DNA from: Sorghum bicolor
Lineage: Eukaryota > Streptophyta > Magnoliopsida > Poales > Poaceae
DNA length: 64,000 bases
Direction of reading: 5' to 3'
Assembly (NCBI RefSeq): GCF_000003195.3
Contig: NC_012872.2
Coordinates: 56,215,695 to 56,279,694, forward strand
Part shown: positions 44,664-57,024 of the stretch, piece after piece
How positions within the stretch are numbered: position 1 is the first letter of the stretch
Layout: each line of letters begins with the position of its first letter
Notes under the pieces: generated by a model
Database searches by the model: none
What the model was told of the DNA's origin: nothing
Seen by the model: only the letters and a program-made list of their open reading frames with translations
Program-made: the position numbers and the translations under genes

Positions 44664-46612
44664 TTTGTTGTGAGAGAAAATCACTGCTGAATGACTAATG
44701 CTCCAGCAAACTCACATTTGGTGGCTAGAGTTTGCTGGAGCAACAGGGGAGCTAATGCTATCATCCAAGTGCTCTAGCCACCAAATGTGCTTAAGGAAAT
44801 ATGCTTTGCGAAGTGATTGGACTAGCTGAACCTCACATTTGGCGTTTGCACTAGGCTTAGATTTAGTGTTTAGTGAGATTTGTATACCTCTTGTCAACCT
44901 AGTGCTTGTGCCCACCATTATTTATGCACACTAGGAGCTTGTAGTTTTGCAAGACCCTTCGAGTTGCAGAGAGGTTGCTTAAGTTGTACCACGTGCTGTT
45001 TTGGCCGGAAACTCAATAGTAAAAACGACAGGAAGCAGTTCGAGAGAAGGCCTAGCGGAGACCCACTTGCGCGTGGGGAAGCCTCACAGGCTCCATAGAG
45101 GTACTTGACCGAGAGCTTGGCCTTTGTGAGGGCATCTTGTGAGGGGCTTCGACAAAGACTAATAAGGAGAAGCATGAGCTTGGTACCTTGGGGAAAAAAT
45201 ATTGTGAATAAGAGTTTGCATCTCTATCTTATTTAAGCTTTCACACTTTATATGCTTTTCTAGGTTGTATGTTTACTTTACTAGTTTAGGATGTGTTCGA
45301 ATCATAGGACTTTTAAAGGAACATCAGAGGAATCAGCTTTTCTATACTTTTGAGTCTTGTAGCAGTGTTTGGAACACAGGATGACTTCATCCTTTCCATA
45401 GGAAAGTTTCCAGCACCTGTACGGAGGAAAACAGAAATCGACTGCAATCTCTTGTTTATTTTTCCTTCATGAAGTACGAGATGAATCTCAGGCTGGCCGC
45501 AAGCTTATCACGTTTGTGCCATGGTGGATGCCTAAACTATAGTATGTTTAAGAGAGATCAATGTTGATCAATGTTGAGCCCACATTTCATATTCATGTGT
45601 CCCAAACACCTACTCCAATGAAATTCCTATGGTGTTCTGCTCCTCTGTTTTGTTATTGTATTTCTATCTCTTTCCTGCATTTTCTCCTTTGTTTTCTATT
45701 CTTTTGTTCTAAACAAGCACTTGCTAGGCTAGTTGATAGGATTAAAACTTAGATTGCAGCAGTAGAGATAGCAACACACTTAAAAAATGTGAAACCAAGG
45801 ACTTTTTTCCCTTAAGCCATGCTCTATATTTTGTTGCCCAGTTTAGAGTTATTTGAATTTCTATGGTTTATTTTGGTGTTTATTTGCTAGTAGATATTCT
45901 TTGCTGTCTATTATATATCAGGGGAAGGGGAGCGGGCATTGGCCTATGTTTTCTACACTATAGCACATTGTTTCAAAGATCCATCCAGCAAAATCGGCCC
46001 ATGAAGTGGGCCTAGGTCTTGTGCTACCCTATTTTTACGCTAGTCAACAGGCCATCTCATGCTATGCTAACAGGCCATCTCAAAAGCCCTAGGTGTTGAG
46101 TTGGCTTCGCAGTCCCCATGGTATGCTAACAGGCCATCTCAAAAGCACATAGACAAAAGGAAAAAAAACTTAACAATCGAGGTAAAGAATTTCAAAAGTG
46201 CCGAAGAATACTCATGATCATACACTTGCAGAAATCTAGGAACTAGGAAGGTCTCATCATAACCCACAAGTAGAAGTTACCAATGCAAACACAGAGTAGG
46301 CATTACAGTATATCCTAACTCGCTAGGACATGCCACTCAATTAGCAGGGCAAATGGGGATTTCGGAGCGCCCGCAACTCCAAAGGTTTCCCGTTTAACAT
46401 TTCACACATATATTGTCTGTAGCTATGTACATTACCGTAGTGATAGCGGTTTGATATGACCAGAGAGAATGAGAGATGGACAACGTTATTAATATCGAGC
46501 ACATGTAAAAACCATAGGGAAAACATGTCGATACACTGGCAGGTATGCAATGTAAATATGACCCGGTGTAGGTTCTCTGACAGGTGTGCCGCGGAACGCA
46601 ATGGTGTACTAC
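44664..46612. other. Intergenic: degraded repeats, no supported gene
   Basis: 44690-45180 resembles the spacer near 26540 (CCAAGTGCTCTAG, AAGTGCTTAA). 45290-45735 looks like a worn MITE-type repeat (TAAACAAGCACTTGCTAGGC at its right side). The phrase ATGCTAACAGGCCATCTCA recurs at about 46042, 46070 and 46122. The last 200-300 bases should be 3' UTR of the ceramidase gene. Confidence 0.45.
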
Positions 46613-49600
46613 CTAACGCACTGCGAAAGCCCGAGAGGTCCCTGTAAAATGGTTGATGGACCCAATCAGTGGTTTGGAGGCACCAAAATGCCTCAATCTA
46701 TAAACACCCGATGGGGCATCTTCAGGAATGGTCCATTCCAGCGTTGCAAAGCTTCTTGAACTCAACTTTGAAGGTCTTGACCACTTGAAGCGTAGTGACC
46801 AGTCGTCGTCATCATAGGCAGGAACCCAGTTGTCGGTACCCTCCAGCTTCTCAACAAGTGCGAATGTACCATCTGTGAGAAGGTCATTCCTTGGGCAGGC
46901 TGAATAGAATGTAGCATTCACAATACTGCCCTTACTGAAAGTTGAGCTTGCTGGAACATCTGAACTGACATCTCCAAACTTCACCCCATGAGGTGTGGAG
47001 TCAAACACAACACCTGGGAGGAGTCCTATTTGCTTGTCCAACATATCTGGGGGCTGAAATTTTGTTGGGACCTCTTTGTCTGCAACCATGGCTGTAGCAA
47101 GTTTCTGAAACTCCTGAATGTAGGCACTCAAGGTGTGGGGGCCATACAACGTTGATGCTCCCTGGCAAAAAGCAATTATTTGTTTGAAATGTCAATATAT
47201 CTAGAATGGACTTCACTATTCCTATTGTACATATTACTAGGAAGATCACTAAAATGATGCCCTAACGAAGTATTAGAACTTCTCTACCAAGCACTGTGTG
47301 GACATGCAAAATAAGGAAACAAAAGGACATGAACACTTGCATCAAAAGGAGAAAAATATAGAATTCTCCTTTTGTGACGCTAAATACAAGGGGGCTGATG
47401 TGGTTGAAAGAACTAACAATAATGCACCCAGGGGTCCACAAAACAAGATGGTTAATTTCGGTGCACACCCCTAAACAAATTGAAGAGGACCATGCTGCAG
47501 ACTGCTTGATTTCTAGAATGGCAGGGATGAGGGGAAAAACATGAAAACAAAAAGGTTGAATCTCAATGACAGTGTCAATTCAGCTATATCCAGAACATGT
47601 TGCTACTAAGGCAGTTAAAAATGACATTAAGTAACTACAATTGTGGAAGGGCCACCAAACATCAAGCTAACTATCGTTGTTCCATTCTGTATTATGTTCT
47701 CAGACTGAACATCAAATGAGCTGGGCATATACATACCTCGTATCTTTGGATCTGATATTCTTCAAAAGTTGTAATATACTGAGAATAGGTATTTGTTAGC
47801 CCCGCAAGAACAACATGAATATTATTAAATTCACCACTGTTGTCACTTGCAAGTACAGTTTTGACAGCATCACGTAGCCTCCTGCCAGCCATTGTTGTGA
47901 ATTCTGAACCAAAACATAATAACCATACAAAATGCATGACATGAGCATAGGGATGTCCACAATAAATATCAATAGTATCAACACATCACATGCATTCTTT
48001 GCTTGGCAAATATCTTATGAGGAATTGGAAAATTACCTCCAGGGACACACAAGATAACCAGCTGGCCAATTCTTATGATCTGAATTGGAAGAATTGCAGG
48101 CTGCATAATAATAATACATGATTCAGCGCAGTACCAACAAACAAATTCAGTAAGCCAGACTTAATTACTTGGTTTCTAGTTCACGTATCATCATGGAGTT
48201 TAATCGCAAAAGGAGGGCTATGCCACCACCCCACCCCACCCGCACCCACCCACCACTCACGAAAAGAAGAATCATTTTGGCAAACTGATACTGCCTATGA
48301 TTATGCTCTAAAACAAAGCGCAAGATCAGTTAAGACTTGAAAGAAATGATCAAATGAGACTCACAACGTCAATAATATTACTAGAAAAGAATGCTATATC
48401 AGCCTATGTGGTAGTGATTTGATTAAGCAACAGATGTTCTATATTGATGGCGACCTCAGTGTCAACTATCAAATGAACCAAGGAATTTGCATTTACTGTG
48501 AAAACTAGAAGCTGTACAATTGTTGAAAAAAGGAAGACATACTGCCCAATCATATGGTTCCTTCATTTCACCAGTATCTAGCAAGATAGGTTTTGGTGCT
48601 TGACATTTAACTTGCTCCTTCCCTGGTTCCTTAAGTAAGTTTCTTACTAACCTCCAGAAAGCATTTCCCTGATAAGACATAGTAAAAACCAGTCAATGCC
48701 ATGTTAGTGAAACACTGAAACTTATTAGGCTCATTTGATTAATATGATGAACCTTGGCATCTCCTTGTTTGAAGTCAAAAGCTCCAGGACCATCTGTGGT
48801 TCCAGCGGCAAAGGCAAACCCCATGGCTGCTGGGCATGTTTTCACAACTTGCTGACCTCCTGTACTTGTAGGAATATTCACTTCAAGTTGCGAGAAATCT
48901 AGGTAAGTATGCCTAAACTCAACTTTGCCTTGTATTTCTTCAGAAGCTGAATTAAAAAGATCTACAGCCTTTTGAAACTGCCTATTGCCAATGATACGGG
49001 TACTTTCAAATTCATCAGGATATCTGCAACATAGCAAGGATTCATCGATAATAAATAAATTCTTCCAAATATACAAAAGTATGAAGCTACAATTATAATC
49101 ACTTGTAAATATGGTGAATACCCTGGTCCTCGTCCATAGCATAGTTCATTCTTCCCATTGCATGTGCTGTGATTGAAGTCACAAGGAAGGCCAGTGTCTA
49201 TACAGAAAGTTCCCAGGACATTTGGACTGACATCACCACAATTTGACTGGCAGAATGCAGAAACAAATTTAGGTCTGTTTTGTTGAGCGCTTCTAATGCG
49301 CCTGGTGATACTTGAACCAGATAATCGTCGGCCACCTGAGGCTTCGTAGGATGACGCCAATTGTACTAAGTCATCAGCTGACCAAAAACAATTATAAGAG
49401 CAGTTTAGCAACAACCTAAAATACTTCATTTCAATACAAAATTTATGCAGTCAAGAAGCATGGAACATACTTATCTCATTTGGTTCAGGAATTATTGAAG
49501 AGACTCTTCTCGGAAGTCCAGAGGCCATGTGTAAAGATTCCGGACCATCATGATTTACAGGAGCTGCCTGTTTTGGAATGCCATTTTGTTCTGCCCAATC

Positions 49601-50653
49601 TTCCATGAAACGTGCAGCTGCTCCTTTGTTATCACCACTTATCAAAGAATTTGTACGACTCATAGATGTTCCATGAGTTGCAAACCAATTGAAACTCCCA
49701 ACCGGACCAGATTCGTCATCTACAAACTTGACGAGGGTCATTTCTGTATCAACATTATACTTATACTTGCCTCTCTCTTCAGCAGGGTTATTTAGGTATG
49801 CACTTGGGCTGCGATTCACACCAGCATCAAGGATGTCACCTGAAAATCATGTCACAAAATATTAGCTGTAACTAGATCCCAGTGAAGCAGCCTTCACACA
49901 GCAAGTAGAAGAGAACATCTAGCAAGATTTCAGGGCACTGATCACTGTGGGCTTGCCGACTGGCCAAACTCAAAACACTAAATTAACCAACCAGGGATAA
50001 GGTAATAACATTGGGAGTCCTACTTAAAACTAAATGCAATTTAAATTAGAGAGCGATTGAATGAATTAAAAAAAATGCTAAATTATTCTTGGTAGTGTTT
50101 GGGAAAACCTAATTGGCCCCAGAAAACAGACATAATTTTGTACCTTTGTTCACATAGATTTTCCCAGGATGGAGATTGTTGTGAGCCTCAACAATGCATT
50201 GCTCAATTCCATTGACAATCACATCAAATGATTGACGAACAAACCCAAGTGATGTGACAATATAAACTACATACTGCAGATAACCACCAGGACCAGCATG
50301 TGTATGGATTCCACTGATAGCCACATTATTCTCATTATAAAGATCTCCATACCTGCCAAATTGAGGTTGCATAGTCAGCGCAAGGGAAAAACTTACTTCT
50401 ACAAAATATATTATGATCCATCTAGTCAACATTATGTCTGGACTCCTCTGTGCAGTGGCATGTAAAATGGTTAAGCATTTTGTCATTTATCACATAGTGT
50501 TGAAATGAGACTATCTTCAATATAAGGAAAAGTTTGGCATTAGTTTTTTAGTGAATAACTCAAAAATCATTAAAAAAAACTATGTGTATGGTACCCCGCA
50601 TGTGCAAAGTACGATGGATCAGGTTATACAAATATATGATCAAACAGACAGAT

Positions 50654-50689
<36 letters not shown>

Positions 50690-51075
50690 GATTTTCTGAT
50701 ATTAAGATTCAAGAGTGATCACTCTTACCTTCCTTTGAGCCTTTCAAGCACCTTTATTGTAACAATCTGTGATGCCATGCAAGCATCAAGATTTACAAAC
50801 ACAACACGCTTGCCATTAGGCTCAGCAACGATAAACGCACGAGCCTTTAGCCTAAAGTGAATTCCTGATGCGATCTGCTCAGAATTTGCATATCCCATCA
50901 TGTTAACATCTGCTGCTGGTCCTGTTATGTCATAGCTCCCCATACCCACCAAATATGGTGAATCTGAAAGTGCTGGGCTGCAGTTCTGAAGAACAAGTAC
51001 CAGAAAAAGGCATAGCCATATCTTGGGCAAACTAAAACCAGAAACTTGGGAGCACAAGGAAGATGATGCCTCCAT
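46613..51075 (-). CDS. Neutral ceramidase, tandem copy 1
   Basis: Nine exons on the minus strand: 51075-50729, 50352-50144, 49839-49471, 49377-49122, 49023-48753, 48668-48543, 48100-48037, 47903-47737 and 47161-46613. All are GT-AG and the phases close to 785 residues. A hydrophobic N-terminal segment (WLCLFLVLVLQNCSPAL) is a signal peptide or anchor. Catalytic-domain landmarks are GIHTHAGPGGY near 130-140 and FATHGTSMS near 238-246 (zinc-site His residues), SGDNKG at 253-258, and the amidase motif GDVSPN at 356-361 with the family's key Ser (359). The C-terminal immunoglobulin-like domain ends ...GTSRAFAVR. The enzyme hydrolyses ceramide to sphingoid base and fatty acid in the ER/Golgi or at the cell surface. 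Length and exon layout match the paralogue at 57025-60439. Confidence 0.93.
50646..50688. repeat. GA microsatellite in ceramidase copy 1 intron 1
   Basis: A GA dinucleotide run of about 17 units, preceded by GACAGATA units. Confidence 0.85.
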
Positions 51076-51150
51076 CAGGAACCAGGGATGGAATTCTTGA
51101 TCAGCTCATGCAAGTTGGATATCTCAATAAACTGACAAATTGACTACAGG

Positions 51151-52020
51151 CTGCAAAAGAGAAGAGTTGGTACTCTATTCCAAAAATACTCACAGATCAT
51201 AGTGCCACACAGAGCAGGATATGTGTTATCCAAGCAAGTGAGAAAATGAGAGCATGGATTTTTTTCTGGAACGTAGTAATTGCATTTCTCCACATGAACA
51301 CAGTACACTAACATACATGAGTTTTTTTTTTTTTTTTTTGCGAACCACATACATGAGTTAATGTTTGCCAAATATAGCTGCAGATCCCTAGTTGATAAAA
51401 CAATTCAACCTTCTGAGATCCTGATGTAGATGCACCAAAAAATAGTTAACATGAATTCCCGGCAGTGGCAGGGGACTAGAGTAGAGTGGCAGTGGAAGTG
51501 GGCAGATGTTGGGCAGCGAAGAGCCAAAGAGGATGAGAATTGGGAGCCTGGGAGGCGAAGGGCACAAGTAATATCCTTGGAAGCACACGCCGCCTAGGCG
51601 GCTACACTACAAATCTGCCCTGACCTCAGATTCTTGGCGTCTACTATCACGCACCCACGGGAGATCAGCATCACAAGTCTAATCAGGCAACAAGCAACCA
51701 ACACAACAGTCCAATAGCTACACCAAATCCCACAAGCAACACCACAGCAAAGAAACCGGGCCAGTCTAGTCACTCCCCCACCAAACAAGCAACAGCAGCA
51801 CAGTCTAACCGTCATGGACAGCACACACAAGCTAAGCCAAACAGTACAAGCATCCTGATAGCAATAACAAGCATCTCACTGAGTAGCATAACAACTGGAG
51901 ATCCTGCGCTGAAACCCTAGCTTGATTTGCGCACCCAATTAGCACCAAAGTTGGGGGGAAATTGAGCAAGGAAGCGGGTAGTCCAGGAATCGAAAGGAAG
52001 AGGGGGGAGCGAAGACTCAC
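51151..52020 (-). other. Putative 5' UTR intron of ceramidase copy 1
   Basis: On the minus strand a strong donor (GGG/GTGAGT at 52021/52020) and a pyrimidine-rich acceptor (CTTTTGCAG at 51151) would remove 870 bases just upstream of the ATG. The GC-rich block 52021-52250 would then be the first, non-coding exon. A TATA-like TTAAAATAG lies near 52237-52245. RNA data are needed to confirm. Confidence 0.45.
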
Positions 52021-52453
52021 CCCGTGATCGGCGAAATCCCTCCCCGAATGATTCAGTTGCTGCTGCGGCCGCAGTGACTGGCCGCCTACGCCGCCATTTA
52101 TACCTCGGCACTGCGGACAGCCCGCAAGGAACGCGACGCAACCCGCTGAAAATTCCGAGAGCGGGGGGTGCCTCGTAGTCGTAGGACTGGATGGCGTCGG
52201 CTTTGTGCAGCTCCGCTGCGCCCCTGCCACTGCGAGTGTGCAACTATTTTAAGGCGAGCCGGGTTCGAAGTGTTGGGGGATGGGGGCGAGCGGAGCGGAG
52301 CGGAGCGGATGTGGACCGATGGTGACGAAGCCGGGGAAGAACCGAAGAAGCGGCGCGACGCCGCGACGGGGACAGGCGGGGTGAGGCGTGGTCCGCGTGG
52401 AAGACACGGGAACGAGTCAGGGAAGGAGAGCTGGGCGCCTGAGCCAAACTATA

Positions 52454-52677
52454 GGCCTTGTTTGGCTTTGTTTAGATGAAAAAAGATTTTGAATTTTGAC
52501 ACTATAGTATTTTCGTTTTTATTTGACAAATATTATCTATTTATAGAGTAATTTATAAGTAAACTGTGCAATTAGTTATTCTTTTTATCTATATTTAATA
52601 CTTCATGCATGTGCTGCAAGATTCGATGTGACGGAGAATCTTGTAAAGTTTTGGATTTTTGAGTGTATCTAAACAAG
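52454..52677 (+). mobile_element. Tourist-like MITE, GGCCTTGTTTAG family, copy 6
   Basis: Left end GGCCTTGTTTGGC, family interior (AAACTGTGCAATTAGTTATT), right end TATCTAAACAAG. Directly followed, head to tail, by copy 7. Confidence 0.7.
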
Positions 52678-52908
52678 ATGCGAAAATTTTTTGGATTTCG
52701 CTACTGTAGCACTTTCGTTTGTTTATGACAAATATTGTCTAATCATAGACTAACTAGGATCAAAAGATTCGTCTCGTGATTTACAGGTAAACTGTGTAAT
52801 TAGTTTTTATTTTTGTCTATATTTAATGCTTTATGCATGTGCCATAAAATTCGATGTGATGAAAAATCTTGAAAATTTTTTGGTTTTTGGGGTGAACTAA
52901 ACAAGGCC
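52678..52908 (+). mobile_element. Tourist-like MITE, GGCCTTGTTTAG family, copy 7
   Basis: Family interior (AGACTAACTAGGATCAAAAG) and intact right end GTGAACTAAACAAGGCC. Its left terminus is merged with the right end of copy 6, so the two look like a tandem pair sharing one junction. Confidence 0.75.
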
Positions 52909-53285
52909 TATGTGAGCCAAACTTATGTGAACTTTGTGCAGAGAACCTGGCCCGCTCTCGCTGCCCAGTGCCACTGCAATAAAAGGTTTGCCTTCGCGAA
53001 ATGTTTTGCTGCTCCTTTGTCTCTGAATTAATAAAATTATAGAGTTATCTTAAAGTGTTTTTAAGTATAACTAAATTTATAAAAAAAACACATCAAATAC
53101 ATAAATTATGAAAATATATTTAGCAATATTAATTTGATGTCATAGATTTTAGTATATTTTCCAATAAATTCAGTTAAATTTAAAATAATTATCTTAGGAT
53201 AACTCTACGAATTGATTTATTCTGGAAGAAAAAGGAGTATTGGGCAGTGGATCATGAAATGGATGTAGCTAGCCTAACCTATGAA
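52909..53285. other. Intergenic, nothing recognised
   Basis: AT-rich; 53020-53220 looks like another worn MITE (AGAGTTATCTTAAAG and its rough complement ATTATCTTAGGATAACTCTA). Confidence 0.4.
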
Positions 53286-53524
53286 TTGTTTAGTTCACTC
53301 CGAAAATCAAAAACTTTTCAAGATTCTCTGTCACATCAAATCTTGGAGTACATGCATGAAGCATTAGATATATACGAAAATAAAAAACTAATTGCACAGT
53401 TCGTCTATAAATCACGAGATGAATCTTTTGAGCTTAGTTAGTCTATGATTGAATTATATTTATCAAATAAAAACGAAAATGCTATAATGCCGAAATCCGA
53501 AATTTTTTCAGAACTAAACAAGAC
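53286..53524 (-). mobile_element. Tourist-like MITE, GGCCTTGTTTAG family, copy 8 (reverse)
   Basis: Reverse-orientation member: TTGTTTAGTTCACTCCGAAA at the left, AGAACTAAACAAGACC at the right, with the family interior in reverse. The 64-codon frame at 53247-53441 lies mostly in this element and is not a gene. Confidence 0.75.
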
Positions 53525-53947
53525 CCTAGTATGAAATGTTTCCGGTCTCTAATTTATTTGGACAGATTGGGGATTCAGGTTTATTTGATAGACAAGGTCC
53601 GTAAATTTGTTGTCGCATAGCAGCAACTTCATCTAGCTTGTAACCCATCGACAATTGAACTGGTTTGATTTTAAATTTGGATTTCAAAATTATGTACTTT
53701 GAAATGTTGCTGCATTGTAGGAGGTACATTTACTAAATTTTAGATCACTGTGATATGAAAGTATAGCTAAAATAGAGTGTATATGCACAAAGGGGAGTTT
53801 TTTTTTAATCAATTCAGGGAAAGTTCCCACCTACTTATATCGAATCGAGTGAGCTAAAAGCTCGAACAGATCAGTATACTTCCGGCGTACCAGAAGGTGT
53901 ACATAGTGTAGAAGAGGGGGTGTGCAAAGGGAAGTTTGCTTTGGTAA
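53525..53947. other. Intergenic, nothing recognised
   Basis: No supported gene or element. Confidence 0.4.
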
Positions 53948-54511
53948 TAGCAACTCCAGCAGTAGCTAAAATAAGATCTTTATTTTTTAATTGGATGTTT
54001 TCTTTATTTTTGGGTGTAAATTTTTGCTTCTACTCCAACAGCATCTCTAAATGAAAGCTCTAAAATTTAAAATAGCAGACAATGACATGTGGGACCCACT
54101 CGTCATTGGATCAAACTTTTCTTCCTCACATCCTTCACATAGATGCCAGAATGCAAAGGAGATGAGAGCTCTCGGCACATCAGAGCAGCGCCCACGTGAT
54201 GGGGAAGGGGCCGCGCCAGGAGTTGCGCATCGGCGAATCTGCCCAGTGGTGGAGGTCGGGGTGGAGAGAGGGAGCGCGGTAGTAGAGATCGGCGCTGGAG
54301 GGAGTGAATGAGGCTGCGTCTGTAGGGTGTGGGAAGGTAATGGTCGCACCACGCAGGATGAGGGTTGGGTTGTTGGGCCAACAAAAATGGGGTATATATG
54401 GGAGATTTGGGTGCCCACCCTAAATTGGAGGCTCTAGTAGGGACTCTACTGGAGTGCTGTTTTTAGACTGTGCACCCATAGAGTTTAAGTAGAGACCTGC
54501 TCGAGTTGCTC
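53948..54511. mobile_element. Tourist-like element of the GAGCAACTCC type
   Basis: Ends AGCAACTCCAGCAGT and CTGCTCGAGTTGCTC resemble the ends of 41646-42042. About 560 bp, longer than a typical MITE. Frames on both strands within it are not supported as genes. Confidence 0.55.
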
Positions 54512-54548
54512 TAATATGAGGTGACCAAATAATACACTATTCATAATA

Positions 54549-54880
54549 CACTACTACAGAATGAGGCATTGGTCGATGTCCAAAATCGCCAAAAACCTCG
54601 GCCTTTTTGCGGCCCGGGGTTAAAGGCCCCTTTAACACCGGTTCGTAACACGAACCGGTGCTAAAAGGGTCCTGCCCAACGGCTACTGACAGGTGCTGTC
54701 GGGGCAAGGACCCTTTAGCACCGGTTCGTGTTACCAACCGGTGCTAAAGGGTCCCCTTTAGCACCGGCCAGTGCCACGGGCCGATGCAAAGCCTTTAGCA
54801 CCAGTTTGTAACACAAACCGGCACCGGTTTTTGCCCTGAACCGGTGCTAAAGGTCCGGTTTATAGGCCGGCTCCCTCCTC
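54549..54880 (+). mobile_element. CACTA terminus with inverted subterminal repeats
   Basis: CACTACTACAGAATGAGG at 54549 is the CACTA-type start. It is followed by at least six copies, in both orientations, of TTTAGCACCGGTT, forming hairpins such as 54629-54669. No matching right end was found downstream. Confidence 0.65.
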
Positions 54881-55087
54881 CCCTCTGCCCATTTGAAACC
54901 GAGAGCACCATTGTTGTCTTTGGAGCTTCTTCTTGCTTGTTCTTCATTTGTTCTTCATCTCCGACGCCCATCGTTGATCTTCTTCGACTCTGTCATCGTC
55001 TCTTCGTGCTTGGAGGTGACTAACTTCAGCCTTTCTTGTCTTTTTCATGTTGTTTTTGGCTTGTGATGTTCCCATCATTTTTAGCTC

Positions 55088-55187
55088 AAATTACATAGAC
55101 AATCAACCAAAGAACGTCTCAGTACATGGTATCCTACATAGGATACCATGTACTGAGACGTTCTTTGATTGATTGTCTATGTAATTT
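55088..55187. repeat. Near-perfect 49-bp inverted repeat with 2-base loop
   Basis: Arm 55088-55136 is complementary to 55139-55187 with one mismatch (55107). The centre reads CCTACATAGG. No terminal features of a known MITE, and the sequence matches no gene in the window. Transcribed from either strand it would fold into a long perfect hairpin. Confidence 0.9.
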
Positions 55188-55871
55188 TGTCTGGATAGGC
55201 AGCAATCCAAACTCTTGATTTTAGGTGTCTGATGATCAGAATTGATCTAACAGGACAGCAGCCAGACATGGTCGTAGTGTGCCCTGGCCCCTGGAGAGCC
55301 AAGTTCTGGTGGCAGTTGCCACATGAGCCCAGCAAAATTATGGTTCTCAAACAAAAACAATTAAACGGGCAGTGAATGATACAGATTGTTGCAAGTAACC
55401 ACTGTACTAAAGTCTCCGTTCATGCTTAGTGCATGATTTTGGTAGGTGGGTTGAGTCCGGTTTGCATCGAACCGTTCTGAACACTCTTGTCAGTCACCAA
55501 CTCACCATGGGAGGTGCGAGTTTGGAGCAGATCTCTAGCCCACTGCAGAACCATCTGCTCCAACTGAAACTCCATCTTGTCTGCTGGCTTTTAACAACAG
55601 ATAGATCTGGATCCTCTCGCAGAAAACAAACAAATTTGTGTACTGACTTAATTAATGATAACTGCGTAAGTGATGACTCGTGCTGCTTCTGTAGCGATAA
55701 TGTGTGTGTGTGTGTATGCTTCTGCTGAAACGGCGTTTGCTTGGCAGGCTTAACTCGTTCAGTCCGGACAAGATTCAGCGACGTGTGCTGCAAAGTGCTC
55801 TGATTTGGACGGCTCGTTGGACTATCTCACTCATCATCATTGCGGTGCTTCCTTCAGTTCTTTTGGTTTTG
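55188..55871. other. Intergenic, no supported gene
   Basis: Overlapping short frames (55429-55728 +, 55494-55793 -) show no domain. A GT dinucleotide run lies at 55700-55715. Confidence 0.4.
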
Positions 55872-56113
55872 GGCCTTGTTAGTTCCGAAAAATTTTGGAA
55901 AATCGATATTGTAGCACTTTTATTTATATTTGACAAATATTGTTCAATCGTGGACTAACTAGACTCAAAAGATTTGTCTCGTCAATTACGACCAAACTGT
56001 GAAATTAGTTTTTATTTTCGTCTATATTTAATATTCCATGCATGCGTTTAAAGATTCGATGTGACGAAAAATATGAAAAATTTTGTAAAATTTTCTAGGA
56101 ACTAATGAAGGCC
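55872..56113 (+). mobile_element. Tourist-like MITE, GGCCTTGTTTAG family, copy 9
   Basis: Left end GGCCTTGTTAGTTCCG and right end AGGAACTAATGAAGGCC, 242 bp, flanked by TTG on both sides. Confidence 0.8.
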
Positions 56114-56530
56114 TTGGGGGGCATCGGATCGTGGTGTGGTTATTATTTCTCCCGTGACGTGTGGGTCCTTTGGCCTCCGTATACGCTACGCAGACGTGAT
56201 TAGCGTGAGCACAAACTGGTTGATCCATCTGACGTGCACAGGCCTGTGTCTCCCACGAATTTGTCCGATAACACACACATGATGAGCTCTCCGTTTCCGT
56301 GTATTGAACAATAGAAATTTCTCTCGCCTTTCTCATCACAATACAACAATGCTCCCGTGACGTAGTGTGTGGTGTGCCTGCGAGTTTGTTGGCTTGCCTC
56401 AAAAGTTACGGCTAAAAGTATTATTCGCTAATTTATTATAAAAGAAAAATATTATTAAATATCTGGTAGATTTGGATTATAAACTCAAACGAGCACCAAG
56501 AACTTTTTGGGTTTTCCTCGGCTGTATGCT
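56114..56530. other. Intergenic, nothing recognised
   Basis: A minus-strand frame of 124 codons (56028-56402) crosses the MITE border and has no recognisable features. Confidence 0.4.
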
Positions 56531-56731
56531 CCGATGCAAATCAGAAACTTTTCAAGATTCCCCGTCACATCAAATCTAAATATAAACAAAAATAAAAACT
56601 AATTGCACAGTTTACCTGTAAATTGCGAGATGAATTTTTTAATCCTAGTTATTCTATATTTGGATAATATTTGTCAAATAAAAACGAAAATGCTACAGTT
56701 CCTAGAACCAAAAAGTTTTCGGAACAAGGCC
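56531..56731 (-). mobile_element. Tourist-like MITE, GGCCTTGTTTAG family, copy 10 (reverse, worn)
   Basis: Reverse interior (AACTAATTGCACAGTTTACC) and right end TTTTCGGAACAAGGCC. The left terminus is lost. Confidence 0.65.
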
Positions 56732-57024
56732 TAAATCCGCTGCCAACGCCCAATCATGAAAAGCAGATCGTCACCGTCGCGACAGCAGCCACGACCACCA
56801 TCCGTGATCGTGATCACTAATCACTTCCACACGCGGCATGAAGGCCTTGTGACGCGTGTGTGTGATCCTCTCGCGTAGATCTCGCGGTTAGGTGTATTTC
56901 CAACAAGAACACCAGTTTAAAATGATGTTATTATTAACATAAAATAAATACATGTAAAAACCCAAGGGAAAAACATTGTACGATACGGAGTACATGCTTG
57001 GATGATGTGAATTTTATAGGTGTA
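56732..57024. other. Region downstream of ceramidase copy 2
   Basis: Probably includes its 3' UTR; no other feature seen. Confidence 0.4.

Noticed and set aside
55088..55187. Hairpin considered as a microRNA precursor
   Set aside because: The arms pair almost perfectly and the loop is 2 bases, unlike a mature plant microRNA precursor; reported as an unexplained inverted repeat instead.
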